From: Casuarina equisetifolia
Taxonomy: Eukaryota; Streptophyta; Magnoliopsida; Fagales; Casuarinaceae
NCBI GenBank assembly: GCA_028551475.1
Contig: CM052355.1
Coordinates: 28,671,580-28,735,579, forward strand
DNA: 64,000 nt
Direction: 5' to 3'
In this document: piece after piece, positions 1 to 23,849 of the stretch
Numbering within the stretch: the first letter of the stretch is position 1
Layout of the letters: each line of letters begins with the position of its first letter
Notes under the pieces: generated by a model
What the model was told of the DNA's origin: nothing
The model's input: only the letters and a program-made list of their open reading frames with translations
Database searches by the model: none
Translations under genes and position numbers: made by a program

Positions 1-105
1 ATACTTATTCTGATGTTCCCCAATGGAACTTCAACCAAGTAGATGCCAGAAACGTTTTCAAATTAAGGAAAAAAAGAAAAGAAAAGAAAAGAAAAAGAAT
101 GGTAC

Positions 106-10333
<10,228 letters not shown>

Positions 10334-10560
10334 GTTTGATGAAAAGCCGCACAGAACAGACCTCAGTGAAAAGGCAGCTATTAGGGCTCCAGCACAGGAT
10401 AACAAGGATGCCGGACTGTGGGCGAATGTGCTTCAGTTTTCTCAAACAACAGAAATTCAAGCTAACTTCACCCGCGCTCCCGAGGGGTAAAGGGTTTGGG
10501 GGTTGTTGTTGGATGGGGGAGGCTATGGAATACAAATTACACGGCTGAAACCTCAGATAA
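10334..10560 (-). promoter_or_regulatory. Putative NRPC1 5' leader and promoter region
   Basis: GC-richer stretch directly upstream of the NRPC1 ATG, reading on the minus strand. No protein was recognised here on either strand, although short open frames exist. Its first part (to about 10,413) was carried along in the decayed NRPC1 copies that end near 15,945 and 17,463. Assigned by position only; no core promoter motif is claimed. Confidence 0.35.
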
Positions 10561-12300
10561 ACAAAAAACAAAAAACAAAACATAATAAGAACGAAGAGAA
10601 AAATAGTACCTACTAATCACATGAATATGAGGAAATAATGCAGTGATATAGTTCCACTAGGCTTAGAAATGTGATTATACTATAGATATCAAGAAACGGC
10701 TCCTCTAAAGGAAGGGACTAAAAATTTCACCTGCATCAGCTCTCTCTAACCCAAAAATTCACTGTATAAATTAATTCTCATAAATCTTCCATTTGGTTAA
10801 AAACAAAGTTAATGCACAATCTGTATGATGAAACAAGTTCACATTAGGTATTATAGAGTGTACGTATTTGGATTGGAAGAATGCAGCATAAGAACTTGAT
10901 ATTCGGATAAATAATTGCTTGTGGTCTAATTTCCCACCAAAAATTTATCAAAACAAGAGAAAATGAGAGAAAGAGAGATTCTCAAAAAGAATTACAACCT
11001 AGTGGTTGAACAAAAAATCAATACATAAAAAAGACAAAACTCCTAAATTCTTATACTATCCTTAATGTTCATTCCAAAAAATAAAGCTGCATTTACTAAA
11101 TTGTGTAATGCAGTTAGGAGAGCAAATCCATTTCTTAAAAAGTACCGCTTGACTCTCTTTGATAGCTAAATCCATTTGATCCACGTGTGCCTTTCTCCTT
11201 TACCCTAGAGGAATTCATGTCTAGTATTGGTATTAAGGAAGTGACTTGGCAATCAGATAAGTGTTATGGTGGCATTAAAAATTATATAGACATCAAATGT
11301 TTAAACAAAGATAACAACAAATATTAATAGAACAAATGCACTAATCAAGTGGGGAAAAACAGTTTTGGCAATATACCATTGGATTGAGTTCTTAAACTTT
11401 ATCAGTAGAAAATTCATATGAATTCACCATACATCTTAAATTTAATAATACTAAAGCCACAAGAAATAATAACAAATATAAAGTGAATGAAAGCATTGAC
11501 TAGAAATATAAAAGGAAAAGAAAAAAAACACAATTTCCGTATACACAACATTGCATTGGGTTCTTCAACTTTATTGCTGGAAAGTTCAAATTCGAAATGC
11601 AACATACATATAAAATTTAACAATACTAAAGCCAAAGCCATCAATACTTTTTTTTTTTTTTTTGGCTTTCCTTTCCTTCTTTATTTTTTTCCTTCTTTTA
11701 TTTTATTTCAAGGTGGGGGCCAATGGCAAACGGGAAGATAGAACTGGTCGAACAATTAGGTGGTTCATCAATGTCCATGGTGATTCTAATTGTTTCTCAA
11801 GGTTAAATGTCTTACTCAAAACATAGGTTTTGTCTTTCTGGCAGCTTTACACACTCTCTGGGGCTTGCAATCAAGGAGTTGTGCAAGAGCTTGTTCTTAT
11901 AAATGTAGGATAGGACCAAATAAAATCCAAAAAGATTAAGCCTTCAGGTCTTGGTACAATTATGTATGTCAATGTCTCACACTTGTCATGACTTCTTGTT
12001 CGTAAAGTAATAGGCGGAAACAAACAGAAATGAAGAATCAAATTGAACTCGGCAGCGGAACTCACCCCCTGTTGACCGTGCGAAGAGGCTCTTCGACTGT
12101 GATAATGGGTTCGGAGCTTCAGCAGTCAGCATAGAGAATCTACCAAAGCTTTGAAAAACCTCAGGATATTTGCTCCTTTTTTTATGCGCAACAGAGGCGT
12201 GGAAAACACAAAGCGGCTTGTTATCATTCAATTTACTTCTTTGAAAGAATAGCCTTTTTGGATACGCGTTAAGCTGTTGATTCATTCGTTCAAGAAATCA
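10561..12300. other. AT-rich intergenic DNA with a short imperfect direct repeat
   Basis: No gene recognised. Two segments of roughly 90 bases, about 11,370-11,460 and 11,548-11,640, are imperfect direct copies, both ending in AATACTAAAGCCA. A moderately GC-rich patch at 11,990-12,290 gives only an anonymous minus-strand frame of about 99 codons. Confidence 0.4.
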
Positions 12301-12359
12301 TTGGTTTAAGCGATAGAATTGCTGCGTCGCAAATCAAACCGCCAAGACAAGGATGCGAA

Positions 12360-12537
12360 CAAAATGGATTCATGGCAGAACTACGCTTTCGATCTGGCAA
12401 GCCCGCAAATGATACGATTAGTGTCCCAAATCTTGTTTGTGTCCCTCGACAGATCCCTCGGAGTGAGCTTTTGAAGCTGGTGATTACTAATTATGAGAAG
12501 GGGATATACACTGCAAACGTAGAAGTTTGGCATGTCT
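12360..12537 (+). other. Unrecognised coding-like remnant
   Basis: A GC-balanced patch in AT-rich DNA. On the plus strand it reads as a short peptide containing SGKPANDTISVPNLVCVPRQ and then an ELLKLVITNYEKG stretch before stopping. The run has the look of real protein rather than chance, and resembles short segments often left by plant retroelements, but I cannot name the family. No start codon or splice context is convincing, so it is probably a fossil fragment. Confidence 0.3.
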
Positions 12538-12839
12538 GAAGCTCTATACACGTACACAGATGTATTTTCCCGCTGTTTTTGACTTGAAGTGGGTTGGGGC
12601 TTGTTTCATGGGCTGAGCGACTGCGCCTAATTTTGACAAGAAAAAGCAAGAATGAGATTGTTTTGAAGGATTTGAAGCCTCTACGTTCATGTCTCTTACT
12701 GATGTTATATTGGTTGTTCGAAAGTTTCTAGGCGAACTTGGTCTCTTACATGTTAAATGCAGATTTGCTCTTCCTGGTTTTCGAACTCTATAATTGCAAG
12801 AAAAATATGGCAGTCATGAGATTTCTCTGTCTCCTCGTG

Positions 12840-14014
12840 CAGTGTTTGAAAGAAAAGTAAAAAAAAAAAAAAGGTGACATGATTGCAAGTGACATATTCG
12901 AAATAAATAAAGGAAAAAAAAATAACATAACCTTACTACATAATATTACAAAAGTAGGAAGAGAAAGATGTAATAACGAAACTTAACATGATTAGAGAAC
13001 ATTATAAAATGAATAAATAGAAAAAGATAATAAGAAAGATAATAAAAGATACATAATGTAGCTAAAGGAATTCAAAATTGATAAAGAAAAAAAGATTATA
13101 AAAAAGTAACATGGATAGAGAACATTACAAAATCAATGAAGAATGTGGATAAAGAACATTTTAAAATCAACTTCATTATGCTTTTCTACAACCTGTCGCT
13201 CAAAATGTGGTGCTAGATCTAGTTCGTATGAGATCTTCTAGAGCTTAATAGCATTCTCTTCCTTAGAATTAGATAGCTCCAAAAGCTATTGTTTTAATCC
13301 TTCAAGCTTTGAAGACAACTAATAATTGCTTCTTGGACTTCTCAACATTATGATGTTCTTGGTTTTTCCATGATTCAAATAAACTTAATTGGTCTTTCAC
13401 TCTCTTTAATTCCTTCAAAAATTGAAGTATCTTTTATTCCATTTCAAATATTGTAATTCAATGCTTCTTTTGGATCAAGAAAGAATCAAGTTTAGAAATC
13501 CAAAACAACTTTGAACTCTTGTGATTTTGTATAGAAAATAAATGAAACTATCATCTAACACATGTACTTCCATATTCTCAAATGATAAAACTTTAGGCGA
13601 ACTCTACAAAAAAAAAATAAGAAAAAGAACTTTAAAGTAATAATTATGTGGGTAATAGGTGTTATTTTCTCTTCATTTTTATTATGTTCTATTATTTGTT
13701 TATTAGGACTTTTAGCCACATCCTTCAAGCTTTGAAGAAACAATCAATAGTTGCTTCTTTGACTCTTCAGTATTTTAATGGGCATGGTTCTTTTGTAATT
13801 TAGACAAACTCAACTACTTGCATTGGTTACTACTAAAGTTGATTTACATTTAATTGCAACTCAAATATTTTACTTTGACACTTCTTCAAGGAAAAAAATA
13901 AAAATAAAAATCCTAAACAACTTTGAACTCCTATGATTTTGTATAGAAAACACAAGAAATTATCATCCAACACATGTACTTCAACTTTTATATTGTTATA
14001 TAAACTTGTTGTAT
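12840..14014. repeat. AT-rich DNA with an imperfect direct repeat, no gene
   Basis: About 13,240-13,570 and 13,710-13,985 are diverged direct copies of one segment. Both contain TTCAAGCTTTGAAGA near the start and a block reading AACAACTTTGAACTC, then a GATTTTGTATAGAAAA stretch and ACACATGTACTTC near the end. The second copy runs directly into the displaced NRPC1 segment that begins near 14,015. No coding potential seen. Confidence 0.55.
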
Positions 14015-15945
14015 AAGTAAAGGATGAGAAAATTAAGAAGAAACAACATGTTTGGTTTGAAGTCTTAACATTCAAATCTAACATAGAAGCATAGCTTTAA
14101 CCCTAACTTTTTACTTCAACCCAAATGACATTTACATCTTACATGTATGCTTAATTTATCTACTCTACTAAAGATCTATAATGTCGAAGGTGTGATTGCG
14201 AAGAGCTTAAATCATAAGTTATAAAGTGTTTAGTAGAGTTTCATTCTACATGAAGAAGCATAATTTTTTTGAAGACATGAAGAAGCATTGTTTTATATAC
14301 TTGGATGTCAATGTTATAAGCTCATGTGAACCAAAACTTGGAAAGAGTAAATCTAATGTCCAAATAAAGTCCAAGGAAGGAATGAAAGGTAGAAGTGCAT
14401 TATCCAACTAAAGATTTGGAAAATAAACTAAGCTGGATTGGACTAACAAAAATAATGAGCATATACATTACTTAAACTCTAACTTCCCAAGGAATATACT
14501 TTTTAAAAAACAACTCTCCACCAATCACTTTTTAAGAAACCATTTAAATATGAAAATAACTAGAAAGTAAAACTTTACTGAAATTGTCCCTATAGCATGC
14601 AAAAATTAAAAGAATCACATCCTACAAAAGCCACTTTAGGTAATAAAACTTTTTTACAACCTTATACAAACATGGAAAACTACAAAAAGATTAGACAAAT
14701 GGGAACAAACATGGAATAAAAGCTTTATAAAAAAATACACTTCAAAATGTCCACCATGGTACCTAAATAGCCAACATTGTAAATAAGGAGTGCAAGTCTT
14801 ATATACCAAAAGTGCCCTAGACAGTTCCCAAAACTACTGTGGCATGTTAAACATACACTAGTCTTATTTGCAAGACCTTGAAATACACTAAAGGAAGGCC
14901 TATTTGAACCTTTTGATAAAAGGAAAAGTAAAAGAAAAGGTTAATATATAGCATATCAAGCCACATTAGAAATAACCATCACAATAGTTATACCATTCTA
15001 ACATCCCACTCCATACAAGATTAAAGTGTGAACAATGAAATTTTCACTTACTGGAATAAGGAAAGACAAAATTTACTTCATGTATTTTGAACCTTAGGAG
15101 GTAGTTGCATTCTTGCGAAGCCTAGCCAACATTTAGATGGATAGAAGACAATAGAGTCAAATTGCAATACATTCTGTTAAATTAAAATATTGCAAATCAT
15201 TTTCAACTACATCCATTTTGACCAAAACAAATCTATGTCTCTATAATCCCCATTAAATTCAATTGAGTAAGGTGGAATTAATCTTAAAATTTGAATAATA
15301 AATATTAACATAACCTTGAAGATTTTTTCTTTTCATTTGGTTGATTTGGGCCACTAAAGATTGCTTTGATAAGAAGAACTTTATTAAAAAGAGCCCAAAA
15401 CTTGAAATCCACTATAGGCTATTCTACTCATGGATTATTGTTATGGTAACCTCCCAACTAGCATATGAACACACAACACCAATAAAGGAGTGAGGGACAT
15501 AGAAAGTACCATGCGGGGATCCAATAAGCCACCTTCGATAGGAATTCTTTTAGCATCATAATATTGACCTTTATACTCCTAAACTTCCCTGAGTTTGCTA
15601 ATCTTTGACTTCGAGAATGTGCTGAATTGAACTTTTTTTTTTTGTACAGAAATGCACACAAATCAAAATTACAAAAGCTTAACAATTCAAATAGAGCATA
15701 AAACATATTCTTTCACTTTTTTTTTCCTATGGAACGTGAACTGATGCCAAATTATAAGGAGACCAAATAGAGTGGACTAAGATTCCTTCATTTTGTAAGG
15801 CCTTACATCTTCAAGATACAGTTACTTGGTGAAGACTATGTCTTTAGGTTGCACTTGTGCCATGTTTGATGAAAAACTAGATAGTAGAACTTAGTGAAAA
15901 AGTAATTGTTAGGGCTCCAATGTGAGATAACAGGGACATTGTTCC
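14015..15945 (-). pseudogene. Decayed copy of the NRPC1 5' region (exons 1-3 and introns)
   Basis: This stretch aligns end to end with 8,479-10,413, including intron sequence, so it is a DNA-level segmental copy and not a processed one. Exon-3-like sequence lies at about 14,731-14,874, exon-2-like at about 15,510-15,635 and exon-1-like at about 15,795-15,865. The differences are largely C-to-T and G-to-A transitions, the pattern expected from long methylation and deamination. Splice sites and frame are lost in several places, for example at the exon 3 acceptor. The zinc-site codon that reads Pro in the main gene reads His (CAC) here, which tells us the ancestral state. Confidence 0.85.
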
Positions 15946-15984
15946 ATGGTTTTTAAACAAGTGGGAGCTATTTAAAATAAACTC

Positions 15985-16648
15985 ATTCAACAATTAGATT
16001 AATAGAAGACAAATTATTTAAATTACAATACATTCTATTAAACTAAAAGATTGCAAATCACTTTCAACTATATCCATTTTGACAAAAAGAAAAAATTCTG
16101 TTTTTGTAATCCTCATTAGATTCAATTGAGTAAGGTGGAATTAATCTCAAAATTTGAATAATATATATCACATCACCTTAAGTTTTTCTTCTTTTCATTT
16201 GGTTGAGTTAGGTCCTTGAAGATTACTTTGACAAAAAGAACTTTATTAAAAAGAGCCTAAAACTTGGAATCCACTATAGCTTACTCTACTCATGGATTAT
16301 TGCTATAGTAACCTCCTAACCAATACATGCATACACAACACCAGTAAAGAAGGGAGGGACATAGAGAATACCATGTAGGGATCTAATAAGCCACCTTTGA
16401 TAGGAATTCTTTTAGTGTCGTAATACTGACCTTTATACACTTGAACTTTCACAAGTTTTCTAATCTCCAACTTTGATTATGTGTTGAATTTCATGATTTT
16501 TTTGGCAAAGAATACACACAAATCAAAATCAAAGAAGTTCAACAATTCAAATGGAGCATAAAACATATTCCTCCATTTTTTTCCCCATGGAACATGAATT
16601 GATGCCATATTAGGAGAAAACAAAATGGAGCAAACTAAGATTCTCATC
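15985..16648 (-). pseudogene. Second decayed NRPC1 fragment (exon 2 and flanks)
   Basis: Matches about 9,600-10,260 of the main gene: the intron 2 segment with the GATAGAAGACAA motif, then an exon-2-like block at about 16,372-16,500, ending just where exon 1 would begin. It abuts the next copy directly, so the two form a tandem pair. No open frame survives. Confidence 0.8.
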
Positions 16649-17463
16649 CAACATTTAGATGGATAGAAGACAATGCATTTGAATTGTAGTACATTCTATT
16701 ATATTAAAAGATTACAAATCATTTTTAACTATATCCATTTTGACAAAAACAAATCCATGTCTTTGTAATCCTCATTAGATTCAATTAAGTAGGGTGGAAT
16801 TAATCTCAAAATTTGAATAATATATATTAACATGACCTTGAAGGTTTTCTTTTTTTCATTTGGTTAAGTTAGGTCACTAAAGATTACTTCGACAAGAATG
16901 TCCTTAAAAGGAACCCAAAACTTGGAATCCATTACAGCTAACTCTAGTTATGGATTATTGCTATGCTAACTTCCTAACTAGCAAATGCATACACAACACT
17001 AGTAGAGTAGGGAGGGACATAAAAAGTACCATGCGCGAATCCAATAAGCACCTTTGATAGGAATTCTTTTGGTGTCATAATATTGACCTTTATACACTTT
17101 AACTTTTATTAGTTTCTTAATCTCCAACTTTGAGAATGTGCTGAATTTCATGCTTTTTCTATAAAGAAATGCACACAAACCAAAATAATTAAAAAAAAGC
17201 TAAAAAATTTCAAAAATGGCATAAAACATATTCCTCCACTTCTTTTTTCCCAAGAATATGAATTGATGTCACATTATAAGGAAACCAAATGGAGCAAACT
17301 AAGATTTTCACATTTTGTAAGGCACTACATCCTCAAGATACGATTGCTTAGTGAAGATTGTCTTCAAGTTATGCTTGTGCCATGTTTGATGAAAACCCAC
17401 AAAGAGTAGAACTTAGTAAAAAGATAATTGTTAAGGCTCTAGTATAGGATAACAAGGATGTCA
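16649..17463 (-). pseudogene. Third decayed NRPC1 fragment (exons 1-2 and flanks)
   Basis: Matches about 9,600-10,413 of the main gene. The exon-2-like block lies at about 17,030-17,160 and the exon-1-like block at about 17,312-17,385, where the ATG context GCCATGTTTGATGAAAA is still visible on the plus strand. Rich in transitions relative to the main gene and not translatable. It stops at the same point past exon 1 as the copy ending at 15,945, which suggests both came from one duplicated unit. Confidence 0.8.
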
Positions 17464-18299
17464 AACCAAGGGGATGGCAATAGGCATTAATGCAATGCCT
17501 AAACACAAGTGAGTAGTGGTCTTGGTAGGCCTTTGTCTAACTAGGGGATTAGAAACATGCTTTTTCTTTTTTACTTTCTCAGCCTAGCGTTAGTAGTCAT
17601 GAAATTACAACATTTAAATGGATACCTAGAGCCTTCAGTTGCACTACCGAGACAATGATGGGTTTTTTGCCCCTACGAGGATGGAGCAATAGAAGTTTTG
17701 AGAGAACATTGAAGACAAATTTCCTTCCATCAATCATGTGTTATAGGTAATGTTAATTGTGGGTTTGGGGACACTTACATAACCCTTACTGACCTCCCTC
17801 AACTTTTATATCTCCTAATGCTTTCTTAGTCTTTTAAGCCAATGACAATTATTTAGTGGTTAGCCAAAAAGTGTCTAGAACTAATATCAAAATCACTTTC
17901 ACAAAGGGATGTGAAAAAGGAAAAGCAATCAAAAGTTTACCTAAGTGTTGAACTTAAATGGGAACCAAATACCTTAAGTGGATTATAAAATTCATATGTG
18001 GGAAAAACTCACATGTAACATAGGAAAATGATGACTTCAAAAAAAATTTATCTTTTTAAAACTTCACCAAGTGATGTAGGAAGATGATGGCTTTCTAAAT
18101 AATAGATATTTTATTGATTCTTCTCTAAGCATGAATCAACAATTTATAAACTTCATTTTAGGCTTGTTTTTTTTCTTTTTATATATTAAGGGTGTCTTTC
18201 ATTAGATTCATTTTCTTGTTATTCTTAGTTATAAAGGGTATGAAAGAATGTTACAAAAGACTTGTGAACAAGTAACAAGTCCCATCATTAGAAAATCCT
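17464..18299. other. No gene seen; may include terminal parts of the neighbouring retroelement fossil
   Basis: AT-rich, no recognised coding sequence. It could hold the decayed terminal repeat of the Ty3/gypsy fossil to its right, but I could not delimit one. Two similar stretches sharing GATGATG and TATCTTTT-like words occur near 18,025 and 18,070. Confidence 0.3.
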
Positions 18300-21200
18300 C
18301 CTCTAGGAGGAATGATTGAAAGTGTCTCCAATTATGACGAATGGTGTTGGAATTGTAGGAAGAAACATTACACTAATCGAACACTAAGAAAATTCACAAA
18401 AAGAAACAACTAGTATCTTTTTTGTCTATTATAGCATCTCATTCCCCTTTTTACAACAATACCTAAACATACCATGTTGCTTCCAAATATTAAACCACAA
18501 ATCATAATGACAAGCTCACCTAACATACATCAAGGTCCATACAATACAAAGGTCCACAACAACCCAAAGCCCATCCTACTCATTTACTTAATTTCACACC
18601 TTTCCAATGCTTCCCTCTTTTGCCATCCAAGTTTCATAACATTCTCACTTGAGCTCAACCTTGTCCTCAAAGCAAAAGTTGGAAAAATCTAATTTGGAAA
18701 TGTTGTTCTTCCTTCTAAGTTGCCTCGATTAAAGACTTACCCTTCCAATGGTCTAGGAGTTGGGGACTAGCCATGAAAATTTTGCCTTTCCAAGATTGGT
18801 AGTGGTTGGACCTAAAATGTAGGGTCAACAAAAGGTAGGAACTACATAGGTTGTTCCAAAATGGTACCTCCAATAAACCGCTTCAACTTGAAAATATGGA
18901 ACACGGGATGGACTTTAGAATCCTTTGGAAGTTGAAACTTGTACACCATAAATCCAATGCCTTGGATAACCTTATAAGTTCCATAAAACCTAGGATTAAG
19001 CTTTTGCAACCACTAGTTAGCAATGATAGGCTGGCAATAAGTGGGAATCCGGAGGTAAACTAAGTTCCTTTCCTTAAATTTCACTTTTGCTTGCTTAATG
19101 CCATAATACCTTTTCATGCGCTATTAGGATTGCAAAAAATTCTATTTAGCTAAGCTAATATTTAATCTTGCTCTTCCAAAAGTTGTTCTATAGTTACAAC
19201 CTTGGAAGTTCCATTAACCTAAGAGAGAAATATAAGAAGCTCTTTTCCAAACACTATCTCATATAGGATATAAAACGTTGAACCGTGCTAACTATTGTTA
19301 TAACAATACTAAGCCTAAGAAAGCCATTTCATTCATGGATTGTCCCCAATAAAATACCTTAGATACATTTCAACATAACTATTAAAAATCTCCGTTTTCC
19401 CATTTGACTAAGGATGATACACTAACATAAAGTTGAAATTTGTTCCCTACAACCTAAATTACTCCTTCCACAAGGAATTAATAAGCAATGGATCATGATC
19501 ACACGCTATGGATTTAGGCATGCCATATAGTTTAAAGAAATTGTTAAAAAAAGCTTAAGCCACTAACATAATTGTATATAGATGAGATAATGCAATAAAA
19601 TGACCAATCTTAAAGAGTTTATCAACAACCACTATGATGATTGATTTACTTGAAGAATTAAAAAGTCTTTCAATGAAGTTCATGGAAATATCTCATATTT
19701 GGTCTGGAATTAGTAATGGATGTAAGCTACTTGTTGACTTACTATTTTGAAGTTTATTATGCTAATAAAAAATGCACACCTAGACTACCTTTTCCCCTGA
19801 TTATTTTATACCCTTCTAATAAAAGACAACCTTAACTCTTTGAAGGGTCTTCTCATTGCCTTCATAAGTACTAAAATGCATTTCATTAACTATCATTAGC
19901 ACTAATAGGAAGTGATTGTCCAAATAAATCTAATTTTTGAAGAAAATAATACTTTCCTTAACTTCCTAGGGTCCTATTGCCTCACCTTGCTAAATCCTAT
20001 CTATCAATTGTTGTAATTATGAATTAGCTTAGATCTCCTCTCTGATGGTTAACACCCATCTTGGTAAAGGTTGCAAAACTACCAACAATTCACTAGATTG
20101 ACCTATCATCTCATCAAATACCTTCCTTCCAAGCTTCATTGCTACTAAGGACATGTCACCTTTTTTATTGTCTCCTTAATTCCATTTTTGCCTAAAAAGA
20201 GCGTATGCTACCACATTTTCTCTACTTGATCGGTACTTTATCACAAAGTCATAGCCCATCAACTTAAGCATCCACTTTTGTTGTGCAGAGGTCACAATCT
20301 TATATTCTTATAAAAACTTAAAAACTTATATGGTATGTGCATATGATAAATTTTTGGCCCAATAAATAGTGTCGCCATTTCTGCATTGCCAATACTATAG
20401 CCAACATTTCTCATTCATAAGTTGATAACGATAGGTTGTGCACATGTAGTGCTTTACTAAAATATATGATGGGTTTGATTTCTTATGTCAAAACAATACC
20501 AACTCCCTTCCCTAATGCATCACACTCAAGTACAAAAGGAATTGACAATTTTAAAAGGGCTAAAACTGGGGCAATTGTCATTACTTGTTTCAATTTCTCA
20601 AATGCTATATGGGCCTCCTCTATCCATTGGAATGCATCCTATTTTAATAACGTTGTCAACAACTCTACAATTTTTCCATACTAATGGATAAATCGTCTAT
20701 AGTAGCTTGTTGCCCAAAAAAATCCCCTAAGGGCTTTAACATTTTTGTGAAGTTGGCCAACCCAAGATAGTTTCTACCTTTTTTTTATCTACCACTACTC
20801 CGTTATCACTAACCCCATGGCCAAGAAATGTTACTTCTTGTCATCCAAACTCACATTTGGATAGCTTAACATATAACTGATTCTTCCTTAGGATATTTAA
20901 TACATGCCTTAAATGTTCCAAATGATCTTTCTATGTCTTACTATATACTAGAATGTCATAAAAAAATACCAATACTATTTTTCATAGTAAATCCTATAAC
21001 ACCACAATCATTAATGATTGAAAGGTAGTTGGACTATTAGTCAAGATATCACCAAAAACTCGTAATAGCGATGATGAGTCCTATAAGCCATCTTCTTAAT
21101 GTCTTCTTTCCTCATACGAACTTGATAATCCCTAAACCATAAGTCCAACTTGAAAAGAATTGTGCTCCGTGCAATCGTCAAGTAATTCATCAATTGTGGC

Positions 21201-21450
21201 AAAAGGAAACTTATCTTTGATTGTATGTTTATCTAATTCCTTATAATCAACACATAGTCGTCAAGACCCATCGACTTTCTTAACTAATAGTATTGGTGAA
21301 GAGAAGGGACTCATGCTTGGGCAAATTACCTCATCCTTGAGTAGTTTGACTACATATGCTCAATTTTGTAAAGAATGTGAGGCAAGAAAATCATTATAGA
21401 AGTGGGCATAGAGTCTTTTAGTGTTATTGGATTTGAAGGACTGGTAGTTG
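18300..21450 (-). mobile_element. Ty3/gypsy LTR retrotransposon fossil, pol region
   Basis: Read on the minus strand, pieces of a Ty3/gypsy polyprotein are recognisable: a reverse transcriptase segment around 20,800-21,000 with IYSKT, KLSKCEFG and LGHG words, RNase H-like sequence below it, and near 18,850-19,000 the integrase C-terminal segment with PKDSKVHPVFHIF. The order fits an element lying on the minus strand. It is very heavily broken (well over ten breaks) and rich in transitions, so it is old. Neither end nor any terminal repeat could be fixed. Confidence 0.75.
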
Positions 21451-23849
21451 AATGTCTAACTAAGCTTTTCACAATAGGTTGTTACATGTAATAGGTTGTT
21501 AATGCATTAGGAATGTTAACATGTTTTGTATTTAATTTTCTTGGTCATGAGAGAAAGACTCTATGGAGACAAAAACCGAGTTTTGGAATACAGATTGGCA
21601 TTATTTGTATAGCCATTTTAGAATAAGGAACCATGGCAATAAAAGAGCTCCAAATGCTAACTCTTCTGACATTTTGTGTACATACAACAACATAATAGCT
21701 GTTCAAAATTAAGAGCTTCAAGAAAAATAAAAGAAAATTCTTAAATTCTAGAACCTTTGTTATAATCCTAGCATTCAACTTGGTAAAAGTTTTATTTTAG
21801 GCTAATTTAGTGACATCCAATTGACCTTGACTAAACTTTTAAAGTTTCTTTGAACATGCAAACTACTTGTTAGAATATTTATTGTCTTGTGAAAGACTAT
21901 TAAATACTATTTTGAAGCTAAATAAAACCATTAAATGTTGTTATTTTTATGTTAAGTTTACACTAAGATTTGTGTTGCATTTTAAGTGCACATGAAATAC
22001 GTTTTATGACCCATCTTTTTAGGGGAAAACACGCATCTCAAGTGTTGATCAACTACGTTTAATAAAACGGGGACTCATATTCCATGTTTGGAATGTAATC
22101 ATGTCTTCTCTTGTGTATAAAATGCACAAGTCCTAACCCACTAAGTCCCTTAAAAACCTACAACATATCTAGAAATCATTAGATTGTTTCCATAGAGCAA
22201 GAAAAGTTTAAAACTAGAAAGACATACAAAATAAATAGATATATTTAACAAAATTTTGGTAGCTCGGTGTTTTCAAGCAATAGGCAATTGAAGTAGTGGT
22301 AGCTAGAAATACTCTTCCAAGTTGACGATTTGCAAATGGTTTGTGACATCCAAGAAGTTACAGAGTTCATTTAAAAAATAACAAAAAATTAATATAGCTA
22401 TCCAAATGTGTATGAACATTGTTAAATAATTATGGAAAATAAATTAAGTTTGCAAAGCTTTGAGAAGGAACATATCTCCGAGCCAAGCATAGCTCACATG
22501 GCATATTACTACGTCCACCTCCTTATAGTTGTATCAAACTCTTTCCTATCTCTCTTGTACACTTCACTTATTTCTACTACAACTAGATAGGGTCATCTGC
22601 TTTAGGACTGCCAAGTATTGAACATATTGATAGGAGAACTTGGATAAGTGAACAAGCACCCTTCACACCAATTTAAAAAGTAACGAAGATGGAAGAAAGA
22701 AGCATGAAAAACATGGATGTAGTCAAATTATGCACTCTCTCCACTCATATAAACATTGGTGAGCTTATCCTAAGGGACAGTTTCCTTTATGCCAAATCAA
22801 ATGATGGGTGCATTTGATTCTAGACTAATGACTCTAATATTAATTCTCCCCTTTTTCATTAGGACCGTTCATATCAATCTATATCATGGCAAGATGATGT
22901 CAAATTCTCAAGAATTTAGAGCTTTGTGCTCCCAATGTTGATAACTATTTTTGACAAAGAAAATTCTTAATCTTATTAGTTGGTTGCAAAAAAAGTAGTC
23001 AAGAGATCAAAACCTTAGATATACTTATGGCGAGGCACCACTGCTTTTTCATAATGTCCAAATCTATGGCCCGAAAATCTATTATTGGAAGCATGATCTC
23101 TTGTGATAAAGCTTAAATGAAAAAAATGTCTTTTCAACTATTAAGTTACCTTTTAGTTGGTACTTTTGGACTTTTAACATGTTATCAAAGTCTAAGTTGA
23201 ATATACTCCACACTATGTGACCTTGAAAATGTTGCTTGGCATACAGGGGACATGTGTACAAGATAAAAGTCCGAAATTAAAAGTATGATCTCTTATGGTG
23301 AAACTTAAATGAAAGAAGTTTTACATTAGTTTTTAGGTTAACTTTTAAGTCTTCTAATAATTGTAGCTTTTATATCCTTCACACAATAGTGAACTCTTAT
23401 TACTTGGCATTTGAAGTCAAAATGAAAAGGAAAATTTTACATGAGAGATCAATGATATTTTCTTCCACTTAAACAAGATAACTCAATTAAATACCATCAA
23501 TAGTGATTTTTACGTCTCAATTTCCATGAAATTTATATCCTCTTCTTGATTACGTCAAGTTTTTTTCACGAGTGTTTATGGTAGCAAATTATTAGTGTGT
23601 TTGTAGTTAGCTAGTAAAACTTGAGAGATGTTTGTTATGGCTTGTTTTCTTTTGTTATTTTCTTAAAAGGCACAAGTATTATAGCTATTTTACTAGTAGT
23701 TCATGTAAAAAATGTTATTTTGAATTCCTTTAATTATCCACAAGCTTTAATTTTCCTAAACAAAACTGTCTTTTTATTTTTTATTCTTTCTATTTCATCT
23801 TTATAAAAAAATTGATCAACATGTTCAAGCCTATTTTTATAAAGAATGT
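21451..23849. other. AT-rich intergenic DNA, no gene seen
   Basis: No recognised gene or RNA. Two related stretches at about 23,080-23,170 and 23,275-23,350 share GATCTCTT and CTTAAATGAAA words, pointing to an old internal duplication. Some of the right part may be the flank into which the copia element inserted. Confidence 0.35.
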
